DNA of 64,000 nucleotides from Pseudomonas lundensis (GTDB taxonomy: Bacteria; Pseudomonadota; Gammaproteobacteria; Pseudomonadales; Pseudomonadaceae): NCBI RefSeq assembly GCF_002269125.1, contig NZ_NQKI01000016.1:36489-100488 (forward strand), written 5' to 3'. A program made the position numbers and the translations under genes. Each line of letters starts with the position of its first letter. The stretch's first letter is position 1. Positions 35,393 to 44,639 of the stretch are shown piece after piece. The notes under the pieces are model-generated. The model was not told where the DNA came from. It did no database searches and saw only the letters and a program-made list of their open reading frames with translations.

Positions 35393-37744
35393 TCAGTGAC
35401 CTTGGCCCGAGTGCCCGCCTGCATGGCCCGCGCCAGAGCGGCCTTCGTTGCCTTCCTGGGCGGCGTGGCGCGGTGCTTTGACGTCTTTATTAGCGTCTGC
35501 CTGGGCCTTGGCCGCTTCTTGGCCAAGTTGGTCCAACGCTTGCAAATTGGCTTTGCGCACGCTTTCAACAAAACCGGTAAATGGCAAATCGGTGATGCCT
35601 ACCATGCCGAAGTGACCATTTTCGCCATCCAGTAAACGGCCCGTCACTGGCTGATCCAGGTATTGGAACCAATGCACGCCGACGATCGACGGTTCTGTCA
35701 CCGCCTGTTTGAGGAATTTGCTGTACGCCGGGCCACGCGCCTCCTCGTTGGCTACTTCGGTCACGCCGCCCCAGAACGGGCCGCGATCGCGGGAGCCAAA
35801 GTTGAACTCGGTGATCATCACCGGCTTGTCGAGTTCTCGCAGTTTGGCAAAGTCGTAGCCGTCTTGCGGTTGCAGCGTGTAGAAGTTGAAGCTCAGGACA
35901 TCGCAATACTGCGCACACGACGCCACCGCCTCAGGTGTGCTGACGGCAAAACGGCCCCCCAGCAGCAAATGGTTAGGGGCGTGCCATTTGAGCGAGTCGG
36001 AAATGGTCTTGAAGTAGTTGTCGGCGAATACTTTCTGGAAGTATTGGTAGTCGGCTTCGATCTCCGGGTGCTCTGGGTTGGGCAACGGTGCTTCGAAACC
36101 TGGGTCTTCAAGCAACTCCCAGGCCGGGATATCGACACCCCAGGCCTTGGACAGGCCCTGCTGGTTACGGTACTTGTCACGCAACTGCTTCAAGAACGCG
36201 CGTTTGGCGGGAACGTCGGTGGTCATGCGCAACGTGCCAAAGGCCAGCGCATACCGATTCTTCGCATCGGAGCCGGGACCGGCCCACGCCAATTCGTTGT
36301 CAGCAAAATAACCGATCAACCACGGATCGTCGCGATGATCACGGGCGGCAATGGCGACGGCGCGTTCAGTGGCCATGGCAAAGCGCGGGTCGAACGGGTC
36401 GGGCATGCCGCCCCACCAGTCAGAGCCGGTACTGATGCTGGCGTAATCCCCCACAATCGACAGCGGCAAGGTATAGGGCACGCGCTTGCTATCGCCCAGC
36501 GCCGGGTCGCTCCAGTTGCCGATGGTGTTGAAACCCCAGGCTTGCAAGCGATCCAACGTATGAGTTTGCCAGCGTTGTGCATCGAAGGCTTCGGGCGCAC
36601 AAGGCGTCACAACTTCAGCGCCTTCGACCGCCTTGCCGGTGGTACAGGGCTGGCCATAAATGCGTTGCAGGTTGGCGCCATAAAAGTTGTACCAGCGTCC
36701 CGCATCGAACGCTCGCCCACGGCTCGCGCCGTTGCCGCTGTTATGGTCCGAGGTGCCGTAGTAGGCATGCAAAGGTTCGTCTTTGTTCGGCAACGCGCTG
36801 AACATCCATTCGCGCCCGGCCACATACGTCTGACTGTCGCTCGCGGTCACGGCGTTCAGGCCCAGGGAGTAAAACGGGTGCCCTTGCGGGGTGACCAGAT
36901 TCCAGCGCCCGTCACGTTTTTCAGTGCGGAAAAACCCAGTGGCGTCGAACGGTGCGCCTTGGGTCCAGCCACCGAATTTATCCAGATCACTGCGTTTGGC
37001 CAGCCAGCCTTTGAGCTGTTGCTGTTCTTTAGCGGCTGCGGCCTTGAGCTGCTCGTCATTGCTTACACGCTCGGGCCACTTGGCACGGGTCGACTGACCA
37101 TAGCCGTCCACAATTGAGCTGTAGACCGCTTTGATCACTCCGTCGCCGTCTTGCACACCAAAACGTTCGAGCAAGATGCTTTGCGCGGCCGTGGGCTGCG
37201 GGACTGACAGCGTCACCGACACCACTTGGCTCAGGTCAATTTCGCCTTGGCTGGCAGCCAGCAAAATGCGCTGACCGTCGAGGTTCATCGGCATCGGCGG
37301 TCCGGCGCGCATTCCCTGGCTGTGCGGGGTGTTGGCTTTCAACGGCAACAACAACGTCTGCGCCGGACCTGCTGGCAGAGCAACGCGGCTGGTCAACGTT
37401 TTGCCGTTGCTGCTTTGCAGCGTAACGTCGAGGGTCAGCGCCCAGTTCATGGCATTTTGAATACGTAACGTCATCATGCCCGACTGCGACCAGTCCCACG
37501 CTCCGGTCTGCGGTTTGAGAATCAGGCTCGGGGCGGCTGCCGGGTTGAAGGTCACACGACGCAACACCTCACCTTCGGCCGTTTGTTCTGCGTTGTACTG
37601 CGGCAAGATCGCATCCACGGTCGCCACCTGCACCACATCGGCGGGACGAACGAAGTTGAACAAGGTCTGTTGACCGGCAGGCGCTGCCATCAGTGGGGTC
37701 GTAACCAGCAGCGCAAAAACAGCGGACAGTGAACGGCGAATCAT
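35393..37744 (-). CDS. Beta-agarase-like glycoside hydrolase (GH50 type), secreted
   Basis: This 783-aa protein has a Sec signal peptide (MIRRSLSAVFALLVTTPLMA, cleaved about 20-21) and an N-terminal beta-sandwich region. The catalytic barrel contains IGYFADNELAW with the acid/base E484 and PVMITEFNFGSRDRG with the nucleophile E646, the GH50 agarase pattern. The last 25 residues form an unusual Gly/His tail (GHAGGHSGQGH). The start at 37744 is set by the signal peptide; the frame stays open upstream. The likely substrate is a galactan such as agarose, but no other agarolytic genes are nearby, so another polysaccharide is possible. Confidence 0.8.
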   Translation of the reverse strand: MIRRSLSAVFALLVTTPLMAAPAGQQTLFNFVRPADVVQVATVDAILPQYNAEQTAEGEVLRRVTFNPAAAPSLILKPQTGAWDWSQSGMMTLRIQNAMNWALTLDVTLQSSNGKTLTSRVALPAGPAQTLLLPLKANTPHSQGMRAGPPMPMNLDGQRILLAASQGEIDLSQVVSVTLSVPQPTAAQSILLERFGVQDGDGVIKAVYSSIVDGYGQSTRAKWPERVSNDEQLKAAAAKEQQQLKGWLAKRSDLDKFGGWTQGAPFDATGFFRTEKRDGRWNLVTPQGHPFYSLGLNAVTASDSQTYVAGREWMFSALPNKDEPLHAYYGTSDHNSGNGASRGRAFDAGRWYNFYGANLQRIYGQPCTTGKAVEGAEVVTPCAPEAFDAQRWQTHTLDRLQAWGFNTIGNWSDPALGDSKRVPYTLPLSIVGDYASISTGSDWWGGMPDPFDPRFAMATERAVAIAARDHRDDPWLIGYFADNELAWAGPGSDAKNRYALAFGTLRMTTDVPAKRAFLKQLRDKYRNQQGLSKAWGVDIPAWELLEDPGFEAPLPNPEHPEIEADYQYFQKVFADNYFKTISDSLKWHAPNHLLLGGRFAVSTPEAVASCAQYCDVLSFNFYTLQPQDGYDFAKLRELDKPVMITEFNFGSRDRGPFWGGVTEVANEEARGPAYSKFLKQAVTEPSIVGVHWFQYLDQPVTGRLLDGENGHFGMVGITDLPFTGFVESVRKANLQALDQLGQEAAKAQADANKDVKAPRHAAQEGNEGRSGAGHAGGHSGQGH

Positions 37745-37838
37745 AAGAATGTGGTTCTCCCAAACGACCGAAAACGGCCGGTGTGGTGGTGAAAGACAAA
37801 GCATAGACAGCAAAGTCGGCCATAAGGCCGACTTGCGC

Positions 37839-39983
37839 TTAAGAAATTTCGCGCCGGAAAGGTGGCAAGGCATTCAGGATCGCCTTGCCATAGCGCTGAG
37901 TGACCAGTCGCCGGTCCAGCAACGTGATAGTGCCGCGATCCTGCTCGGTGCGCAGCAGACGACCGCAGGCTTGCACCAGTTTGAGGGACGCGTCGGGGAC
38001 GGATATTTCCATGAACGGGTTGCCGCCACGGGCCTCGATCCACTCCGCAAGCGCCGCTTCGACCGGGTCGTCAGGCACCGAGAACGGAATTTTAGCGATC
38101 ACCACGTGCTCACAGTACGCGCCGGGCAAGTCCACACCTTCAGCAAAGCTGGCCAGCCCGAACAACACACTGGAGTCGCCACCATCCACCCGGGCCTTGT
38201 GTTTGTTGAGGGTCTCCTGTTTCGACAAGTTGCCCTGGATGAACACCTGCTTGCGCCAGTCACGCTCCAGGCCGTCGAACACGTCCTGCATCTGTTTGCG
38301 CGACGAGAACAACACCAGCGTGCCTTTGGAACCTTCAACCAGACCCGGCAGGTCGCGAATGATCGCCGCCGTGTGCGCCATCGCGTCACGCGGGTCGGCT
38401 TTAAGGTCGGGCACCCGCAGCACACCCGCGTCGGCATGGTGGAACGGGCTGGGTACGACTGCGGTAACCGCCTTTTTCGGCAACCCGGCGCGCATGCGGA
38501 AACGATCGAAGGTGCCCAACGCGGTAAGTGTGGCCGACGTGACTAACGCGCCATAGGCGACGTTCCACAGGTTACGGCGCAGCATTTCTGCCGCCAGAAT
38601 CGGGCTGGCGTTTACCTCGATATCAAACAGCGAGCCGCTTTCAGCCAGCGTCAACCAACGGGCCATAGGCGGGTTGTCTTCGGGGTCTTCGGTGGTAAAG
38701 GCGGTCCACAATTCCCAGTTACCCTGGGCACGGGACAGCAAGCTGCCAAACAGGGGATACCACTCTTCGGCCTGATTGCTGGTGATGCCGATGTTGACCT
38801 CACCGTCCATGCCGTCCTTCAGAATTTCAGTCAGCCGGGTAAACAAGTCTGTAAGACGCGAGAAGCCTTTTTTCAGTTCGATGCCCATTTCCCGCATATG
38901 ATCGGGAATCAGCCCGCCGACAAAGCGGTGCCGCGGGCGCTCACGCCCTTCCGGTTCTTCACCGACCTTGAAGTCAGCGATCTGCTCACAGGTGGTGAAC
39001 ATGAACTGCTGCTGCGCCTTGATCTCCTTCGCAAGCTCCGGCACTTGTTCCAACAAACGCCCCAAGTCACCCGGCAGTGGGTGTTGCGCCAGCAGTTTGG
39101 TGAGGTTCTTGGCGGTTTGCTCCAGCCAGTCGGCGGTGGAGCGCAGGCGCGTGTAATGGGCGAAGTGGCCGATGGCCTTGTCCGGTAGGTGATGGCCTTC
39201 GTCGAACACATACAGCGTGTCACGCGGATCAGGCAATACCGCACCGCCGCCCAGCGCCAGGTCGGCCAGTACCATGTCGTGGTTGGTGACGATCACGTCC
39301 ACCTTGCCCATGCCTTCGCGGGCCTTATAGAAGGCGCACTGGCCGAAGTTCGGGCAATGGCGGTTGGTGCATTGGCTGTGGTCGGTGGTCAGACGCGCCC
39401 AGTCCTGGTCTTCCAGAGCCTGAGGCCAGCTGTCGCGGTCGCCGTCCCACTTATTGCCCGCCAGCTTTTCGATCATGCTGGTGAACAGCTTTTGACTGGC
39501 TTCATCAACCTCGATCTTGAACCCTTCTTCCTCGAACAACTGCGCCGTCGCAGTTTGCGCGTGGCCTTCTTGCAGCAGCATGTCGAGCTTGGACAGGCAC
39601 ATGTAACGCCCACGGCCTTTGGCCAAGGCAAAACTGAAATTCAGCCCGCTGTTGCGCATGAGATCCGGAAGGTCTTTGTAGACAATCTGCTCCTGCAACG
39701 CCACGGTCGCCGTGGCAATCACCAGGCGCTTGCCTGCCGCCTTTGCCGTCGGGATTGCGGCCAGGCTGTAGGCCACGGTCTTGCCGGTGCCAGTGCCCGC
39801 TTCGACCGCAACCACGGCGGGCTCGCCGCTGCGATGGCCTTCTTCGTCGGTATCGATGTCGCCCAGCACCTTGGCCACTTCGGCGATCATCAACCGCTGG
39901 CCATAGCGTGGCTTGAGGCTCTTGGCTTCGAGAAAACGCGAGTATGCGCCCTGAATCTGGGATTTGAGTTCGTTACTAATCAT
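37839..39983 (-). CDS. dinG: ATP-dependent DNA helicase DinG
   Basis: This 714-aa XPD-like superfamily 2 helicase acts on damaged DNA, R-loops and forks. It has a P-loop (AVEAGTGTGKT, about 59-69), a DEGH Walker B box (FDEGHHLPDK), and Fe-S-cluster cysteines in the MCLSKLD and CTNRHCPNFGQC segments. Helicase motif VI (VQACGRLLRTEQDRG) follows. The start at 39983 gives the family length; a further upstream ATG adds 20 unrelated residues. It is separated by 94 bp from the agarase gene downstream. Confidence 0.96.
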   Translation of the reverse strand: MISNELKSQIQGAYSRFLEAKSLKPRYGQRLMIAEVAKVLGDIDTDEEGHRSGEPAVVAVEAGTGTGKTVAYSLAAIPTAKAAGKRLVIATATVALQEQIVYKDLPDLMRNSGLNFSFALAKGRGRYMCLSKLDMLLQEGHAQTATAQLFEEEGFKIEVDEASQKLFTSMIEKLAGNKWDGDRDSWPQALEDQDWARLTTDHSQCTNRHCPNFGQCAFYKAREGMGKVDVIVTNHDMVLADLALGGGAVLPDPRDTLYVFDEGHHLPDKAIGHFAHYTRLRSTADWLEQTAKNLTKLLAQHPLPGDLGRLLEQVPELAKEIKAQQQFMFTTCEQIADFKVGEEPEGRERPRHRFVGGLIPDHMREMGIELKKGFSRLTDLFTRLTEILKDGMDGEVNIGITSNQAEEWYPLFGSLLSRAQGNWELWTAFTTEDPEDNPPMARWLTLAESGSLFDIEVNASPILAAEMLRRNLWNVAYGALVTSATLTALGTFDRFRMRAGLPKKAVTAVVPSPFHHADAGVLRVPDLKADPRDAMAHTAAIIRDLPGLVEGSKGTLVLFSSRKQMQDVFDGLERDWRKQVFIQGNLSKQETLNKHKARVDGGDSSVLFGLASFAEGVDLPGAYCEHVVIAKIPFSVPDDPVEAALAEWIEARGGNPFMEISVPDASLKLVQACGRLLRTEQDRGTITLLDRRLVTQRYGKAILNALPPFRREIS

Positions 39984-40080
39984 GGTTCTTCGGGCGCGAG
40001 AAACGCTGGATAAATTTTCAGTGGTTCGAATGGCCGCTATCATACCCCGCTAAATCATCCCGCGCCGAACGGAGTACCTC

Positions 40081-40545
40081 ATGACCGCCTTTGCCCTTGC
40101 CTATAGCCTGCATGTTTTGGCCGCCCTGATTTGGGTCGGCGGAATGTTTTTTGCCTGGATGATCCTGCGCCCGGCCAGTGTGGCGGCCCTTGAAGGCCCG
40201 GCCCGGCTGAAATTATGGGTCGAGGTGTTTCCGCGTTTTTTCGTCTGGGTATGGGCCGCGGTGCTGATTTTGCCGATAAGCGGTGTTGGCCTGTTGCAGA
40301 TCCGCTTTAACGGATTTGAGACCGCACCGCGTTATGTGCAGATCATGATGGGGCTGTACATCGTGATGGTGGCGCTGTTTATCCGCATTCAATCCCTGCA
40401 ACTTCCGGAACTGCGCAAGGCAGTCCAGGCAGAGCAATGGGCGGCAGGCGCAGCGGCTTTGGCCAGGATTCGTCGATTGGTGGGCTGTAACTTGATCGTC
40501 GGGCTGTTGCTGGTAGCAATTGCGGCGGCGCGGCCGATGTTTTAA
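40081..40545 (+). CDS. CopD-like integral membrane protein
   Basis: This 154-aa protein has four membrane helices with the start LAYSLHVLAALIWVGGMFFAWMILRPAS, the conserved His/Gly pattern of the CopD/PcoD domain. The later helices are VWAAVLILPISGVGLLQI and the C-terminal LVGCNLIVGLLLVAIAA. CopD proteins act in copper uptake, but stand-alone short members like this one have no proven role. It is divergent from dinG, with only about 97 bp between the starts. Confidence 0.78.
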   Translation: MTAFALAYSLHVLAALIWVGGMFFAWMILRPASVAALEGPARLKLWVEVFPRFFVWVWAAVLILPISGVGLLQIRFNGFETAPRYVQIMMGLYIVMVALFIRIQSLQLPELRKAVQAEQWAAGAAALARIRRLVGCNLIVGLLLVAIAAARPMF

Positions 40546-40637
40546 GGCCTTGAGCTGTTGCGCGACGCCGCGATGAACGTCGTGCAACCGCTCGCAACCT
40601 TTATGCGGTGTCAGCAACTGCGCGTTTACAGGAAGGG

Positions 40638-41396
40638 TTACAAGCGCTGGATGGTCACCGCGCCAGCAGAACCGGTTTCGCCGGGTTCACCCGCCAGCCC
40701 GGGCTTGCCTGACTTGGCGCCGTCGGTGCGGTACACCAGGCACCCTTTGGATTTGCCGCCAGCCCCCGCACGCCCTGCTGCACCGGGCTTGCCACCCGCG
40801 CCGCCCTCCACACGCACGTTGATCAGGGCTTCAGGGAAATCTCGGGGCAGTTCGACACGCACCTGCGCACCGGCAGCGCCCTGCTGACCGTTACCACCGT
40901 TTTGCCCATTGTGGCCTGCGCCCGCGGAACCCCAGGTGCACCCCGGTGCCTCACCGTTGCCGCCATCGAGCCCGACAAAACCCGGCGCACCGGTTCCGCC
41001 ACGGGCATCGACCGACAGCTCGTTGGCTTGTAAGGCATCAAACCGCAGGGTCAGATCTCGGGCCGGTCGCGCCGGTTTTTCGTAAGTGCCCGCTGCGCCA
41101 CGGGCATTGATCTGGCTGCCTTCTTCAAAGTTGGCATAAGCCGCGTGCAACTCAATGGCACGCTCGGCCGGGACAATGGTGATGCGCGCTTCACGTCCCA
41201 AATGCAGTTGGTCAATTTTGACCTGCGTCACACCGGGCGGGATCAGCAAGGTGCCGTAATCCGCCACATCGAGCTGTTCGAGTTGCAAGACGCTGGTATT
41301 GGCGGGCAAACGCATCAGCGTGTTGGGATCAACCTTGACCGATTCGGCATGGACAAACGGGCTGCACAGGGCGACCAATAAACCTAACTTACGCAT
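40638..41396 (-). CDS. Secreted glycine-rich, collagen-like protein
   Basis: This 252-aa protein has a signal peptide (MRKLGLLVALCSPFVHA). A middle region of repeating hydrophobic strands (LLIPPGVTQVKIDQLHL) resembles a beta-solenoid or adhesin-like part. From about residue 125 there are two Gly-rich blocks with G-x-x repeats (GAPGFVGLDGGNGEAPG, GKPGAAGRAGAGGKSKG), interrupted by a short strand. A C-terminal GKPGLAGEPGETGSAGAV ends the protein. Two cysteines (APGC, KGC) could pair. It overlaps the DUF1145 gene end by 8 bp and reads in the same direction, forming a two-gene operon. Surface or matrix role inferred. Confidence 0.72.
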   Translation of the reverse strand: MRKLGLLVALCSPFVHAESVKVDPNTLMRLPANTSVLQLEQLDVADYGTLLIPPGVTQVKIDQLHLGREARITIVPAERAIELHAAYANFEEGSQINARGAAGTYEKPARPARDLTLRFDALQANELSVDARGGTGAPGFVGLDGGNGEAPGCTWGSAGAGHNGQNGGNGQQGAAGAQVRVELPRDFPEALINVRVEGGAGGKPGAAGRAGAGGKSKGCLVYRTDGAKSGKPGLAGEPGETGSAGAVTIQRL

Positions 41397-41667
41397 GGTG
41401 AGCGCCTTGTTCAGAAGTGGAGCGGAGGGTTTGCAGGTGAAAAATGCCAACCAGGAGGACATGCAAGCGATCACGCCAAGGATTGGGGCGCTCTTTGATA
41501 CTGCCGTTGAACAGTAGCAGCTCAAGCAAGTGGGTCAGCAACAACAAACTGCCGGCCAGATTGACCAATACATCAAATGGGTTGATCAACGGATTGAGCA
41601 CATTGATCATCACGACCACCCAAAACAAAAGGGTCAAGACTTTCCCCAGCCCCCAAAGCACCTTCAT
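41389..41667 (-). CDS. DUF1145 family membrane protein
   Basis: This 92-aa protein has two hydrophobic helices (VLTLLFWVVVMINVL and LVNLAGSLLLLTHLLELLLF) and the conserved NPL/HxxE pattern of DUF1145. It is first in a two-gene unit with the collagen-like protein, overlapping by 8 bp. Its function is unknown. It is divergent from the DUF6231 gene, with a 205-bp shared promoter region. Confidence 0.8.
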   Translation of the reverse strand: MKVLWGLGKVLTLLFWVVVMINVLNPLINPFDVLVNLAGSLLLLTHLLELLLFNGSIKERPNPWRDRLHVLLVGIFHLQTLRSTSEQGAHHA

Positions 41668-41872
41668 AGCTCCCCCTGATCGTTATGTTTTTTCTTTGGA
41701 TGCACCTTAACGGGTGGCAGGACAGCTGCGCCAGAGGTCCCGACAAAAATACCTCCGTGTGTCATTTCGATACGTGAGGTCGCCAGACCGCTTCTTCGCT
41801 TTCGTTGAGTGGATCCACTAGGCCGCAGGGTCAGGGCAGGCTAGTCTTGGGCGCTTAGAAAGAGGACTTGAG

Positions 41873-42370
41873 ATGAACTCCGGCATTTCCACCCGCACGC
41901 CTCAGCACGCTTTGGCGGCTTTGCTTGATCGATACGCCCCGCAGCGTTTGCTGGTGGTCGGCGCCAGTCATTTTCCGGCCCTGCAAGCCTTTCAACAGGC
42001 CCACCCTGACGCCCAGGTCTCACTGGCAACCCCCGGCCCGCTTCCCGAAGACTTGGCCAGCCAGCGCTTTGATTTAGCCCTGGTAGTGGATTGCCTTGAA
42101 CACCTGCCCAAAAAAGCGGGTCTTGAATTGCTGGGCGGGATTCGTAACCTGAACGCCAGTCGACTCGCGGTACTCGCAGATCTGACAGCGTGCGACTGGA
42201 AAGAAACGGACTTTTTCGCTTTAGCACTACAGAACAATGAGAGCTTTCAGCGTGACGATCAGATACTGACGCTATTCACCTATGATCTACGCGAGTACAA
42301 ACAGGTGCCCGACTGGTTAAATGCCAGGTTCTGGGCCAATCCGGAAAACTTCGGCAAGTATTGGTGGTAA
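41873..42370 (+). CDS. DUF6231 family protein (methyltransferase-like fold)
   Basis: This 165-aa cytosolic protein resembles a degenerate SAM-methyltransferase: [15 protein letters not shown] (motif I-like without the full glycine set) and [19 protein letters not shown]. The C-terminus ([18 protein letters not shown]) is characteristic of the Pseudomonas family now called DUF6231. The start has AAAGAGGACTTGAG upstream. It is followed 4 bp later by the YchJ-type gene. Confidence 0.75.
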   Translation: MNSGISTRTPQHALAALLDRYAPQRLLVVGASHFPALQAFQQAHPDAQVSLATPGPLPEDLASQRFDLALVVDCLEHLPKKAGLELLGGIRNLNASRLAVLADLTACDWKETDFFALALQNNESFQRDDQILTLFTYDLREYKQVPDWLNARFWANPENFGKYWW

Positions 42371-42374
42371 ACCG

Positions 42375-42851
42375 ATGAGTACATCCATTTGCCCTTGTGG
42401 CAGCGGCAACCTGCTCGACGCCTGCTGCGGGCATTATCACGCGGGGACTGTCGCCCCAAGCGCCGAAACCCTCATGCGTTCACGTTACAGCGCCTACGTT
42501 CTGGGGCGGGTGGATTACCTGGTTGCTACGACATTACCGGTGCAGCAAGCCGGTCTCGACCGTGAATCCATTAAAAGCTGGAGTACACAAAGTACGTGGC
42601 TCGGGTTAGAGGTTGAACACAGTGAAGTGTTTGGTGGTCAACCTGAACATGCGTTCGTCACCTTTACGGCCCGCTGGCATGATGCCAATGGCGAACACAG
42701 CCATCGGGAAAAGTCTTCCTTCGTGCAAAGTGCCGGGCGCTGGTTCTTCATTGATCCAACCGTTTCGCTAAAAGTGGGGCGCAATGACCCCTGTCCTTGC
42801 GCCAGCGGCTTCAAATTCAAAAAATGCTGCGCCGGCTATTTCGCCCAATAA
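42375..42851 (+). CDS. YchJ family protein with two SEC-C motifs
   Basis: This 158-aa protein has zinc-binding SEC-C motifs at both ends: [15 protein letters not shown] (about 5-19) and [16 protein letters not shown]. The central NTF2-like YchJ domain ([16 protein letters not shown]...[17 protein letters not shown]) separates them. The start at 42375, just after the DUF6231 stop, is preferred over an upstream ATG inside that gene. The function of YchJ is not known; SEC-C zinc motifs bind SecB or nucleic acids in other proteins. Confidence 0.88.
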   Translation: MSTSICPCGSGNLLDACCGHYHAGTVAPSAETLMRSRYSAYVLGRVDYLVATTLPVQQAGLDRESIKSWSTQSTWLGLEVEHSEVFGGQPEHAFVTFTARWHDANGEHSHREKSSFVQSAGRWFFIDPTVSLKVGRNDPCPCASGFKFKKCCAGYFAQ

Positions 42852-42883
42852 GCTGAACTGACGTGGCTGATAAGGAGCAAAGA

Positions 42884-43369
42884 ATGGATGCTCGGGCACT
42901 TATTAAACACACCGCCGCCCTCTTGCTGATAGTGGGTCTGTCGGGGTGCGCCTCCTGGTTTGAGTCCTCGGACAAAGACCCCGGAGTGCGCCTGGAGCGT
43001 GTTGAACTAATTCAGGCCAAACTGTTGGAGCAGCGCTTCAAGCTGCACTTCAGGGTGGATAACCCCAACGACTCCACCCTCACCGTCCGCGGCATAAGCT
43101 ACAAAGTGTACTTGGGCCCCATTTTGTTGACAGAAGGCGAACACAGCCAATGGTTCAGCGTTGATCCCAAAGGCACGGCCGACTACGTAGTCCCGGTGCG
43201 CACCAATATGTGGCAACACGTCAAACCCCTGGTCAAATTGCTGGAGTCGCCTGACGAACCAATCCCTTATCGGCTTGAAGGCACGCTGGAGACCGGCCTG
43301 TTCTACGGTAACGACGTGCACGTCATGCGCAAAGGCGAGATAATCCCCGGCGATTTTATTCCAGAGTGA
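42884..43369 (+). CDS. LEA type 2 (LEA14-like) lipoprotein
   Basis: This 161-aa envelope lipoprotein has lipobox LLIVGLSGCAS and a WHy/LEA14 domain with VELIQAKLLEQRFKLHFRV, DNPNDSTLTVRGISY and FSVDPKGTADYVVPV. LEA14-type proteins are linked to desiccation and stress tolerance. AAGGAG is 6 nt upstream of the ATG at 42884, which decides the start. It is followed 7 bp later by a His-rich SEC-C gene. Confidence 0.82.
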   Translation: MDARALIKHTAALLLIVGLSGCASWFESSDKDPGVRLERVELIQAKLLEQRFKLHFRVDNPNDSTLTVRGISYKVYLGPILLTEGEHSQWFSVDPKGTADYVVPVRTNMWQHVKPLVKLLESPDEPIPYRLEGTLETGLFYGNDVHVMRKGEIIPGDFIPE

Positions 43370-43376
43370 TTGAGCA

Positions 43377-43589
43377 ATGACCCAACAACCCCACGTTCAC
43401 GGCCCAGACTGCAACCACGATCATGATCAGCATGATCACGCCCATGACCACGGTACCGGTCATGTGCATGGCCCGAACTGCGGTCACGCCCATCAGGAGC
43501 CTGTGCGCAATGCGTTGAAAGACGTTGGCCGCAACGATCCTTGCCCGTGTGGCAGCAGCAAAAAATTCAAAAAATGTCACGGCGCCTGA
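43377..43589 (+). CDS. Histidine-rich SEC-C motif metal-binding protein
   Basis: This 70-aa protein has an N-terminal half dominated by His/Asp ([20 protein letters not shown]), able to bind several Zn or Ni ions. A C-terminal SEC-C motif ([17 protein letters not shown]) follows. It is 7 bp downstream of the LEA lipoprotein gene and close to the YchJ gene, which carries the same CPCGS motif. Metal storage or chaperoning is likely from composition; the biological role is unknown. Confidence 0.82.
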   Translation: MTQQPHVHGPDCNHDHDQHDHAHDHGTGHVHGPNCGHAHQEPVRNALKDVGRNDPCPCGSSKKFKKCHGA

Positions 43590-43612
43590 TCCTTTAAACA
43601 GCGCCCGACCTG

Positions 43613-43650
43613 CGCCGCACCTGCCTTCAGGCATGTGCGGCGTTTGTATT
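43613..43650 (+). terminator. Terminator after the SEC-C operon
   Basis: CGCCGCAC pairs with GTGCGGCG around an inner TGCC-TTCA-GGCA stem, followed by TTTGTATTTTT. Confidence 0.85.
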
Positions 43651-43793
43651 TTTACCGCCTGAGATTTCCTGCCAAAACTTGCACTGACACGTTTCCCCTT
43701 CACAACGGCGCGAGTAAAACTGACAGCTGCGAGTGAACTGCTACCTTTGCCGAGCATCAGTTTCAACGTGAACATTCGCTTCTGGAGCCCTTC

Positions 43794-44435
43794 ATGATCG
43801 ATCTTTACTACTGGACCACCCCAAACGGCCACAAGGTTTCACTGTTTCTCGAAGAAGCTGGCCTGCCCTACAAGGTCCACCCGGTCAACATCAGTAAAAA
43901 TGAACAGTTTGCGCCTGCTTTCCTGAAAATCTCGCCCAACAACCGCATTCCGGCCATTGTCGATCAAACCCCGGCGGACGGTGGCGCGCCGCTCTCGCTG
44001 TTCGAATCGGGTGCCATCCTGCTGTATCTGGCCGAGAAAACCGGACAGTTCTTGCCCAAGGATTTGCGAGGGCGGCAAATGGCGCTGCAGTGGCTGTTCT
44101 GGCAAATGGGCGGCCTGGGGCCAATGGCGGGGCAAAATCACCACTTCAATCGTTTTGCGCCCGAAAAAATCCCTTACGCGATCAAGCGCTATACCGACGA
44201 AACGGCCCGCCTCTATGGCGTCTTGAACAAGCAACTGGAAGGCCGGCAGTTTGTTGCAGGTGACGCGTACAGCATCGCGGACATGGCGATTTACCCGTGG
44301 ATCGTGCCGCATGCCTGGCAAGGGCAGAATCTGGACGACTTCCCGGCGCTGAAAACCTGGTTTGACCGCATCAAGGCACGCCCCGCCACTGAGCGGGCCT
44401 ACGCGCTGGTGGCCAAGATCAACCCGCCACAATAA
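43794..44435 (+). CDS. yfcG: Glutathione S-transferase-like disulfide reductase, YfcG family
   Basis: This 213-aa thioredoxin-fold GST matches nu-class YfcG/GstB. The N-terminal TTPNGHKVSLFLEEAGL carries the Thr/Asn active region. FLKISPNNRIPAIVD and LSLFESGAILLYLAEKTGQF (glutathione-binding) follow, then QWLFWQMGGLGPMAGQNHHF at the start of the helical domain. E. coli YfcG reduces disulfides using two bound glutathiones. It is monocistronic with its own upstream gap. Confidence 0.92.
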   Translation: MIDLYYWTTPNGHKVSLFLEEAGLPYKVHPVNISKNEQFAPAFLKISPNNRIPAIVDQTPADGGAPLSLFESGAILLYLAEKTGQFLPKDLRGRQMALQWLFWQMGGLGPMAGQNHHFNRFAPEKIPYAIKRYTDETARLYGVLNKQLEGRQFVAGDAYSIADMAIYPWIVPHAWQGQNLDDFPALKTWFDRIKARPATERAYALVAKINPPQ

Positions 44436-44639
44436 ACAACCCTCGCAGTTTGAAGCTGCTATAACGCTGCCGCTGCAGGCCAGCGGCACATAGCGCCTTG
44501 CGCCGTTCGGCCGCAATAACACAGCGTGCGATGCTGACGGCGCCTGCACTTGGCTTTTCGCCATATAGCCCTTGCGTGCCCTCTTGCGCGTCACTAACGT
44601 AGCGCCTTTCGATGACACCCCCTTCGCAGGAGCTTTGCC

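Noticed and set aside
35663..37117. Long open frame (484 codons) on the plus strand inside the agarase gene
   Set aside because: It is antisense to a protein with a signal peptide and clear catalytic motifs; the long frame arises from high third-position GC and has no ribosome site or family-like sequence.
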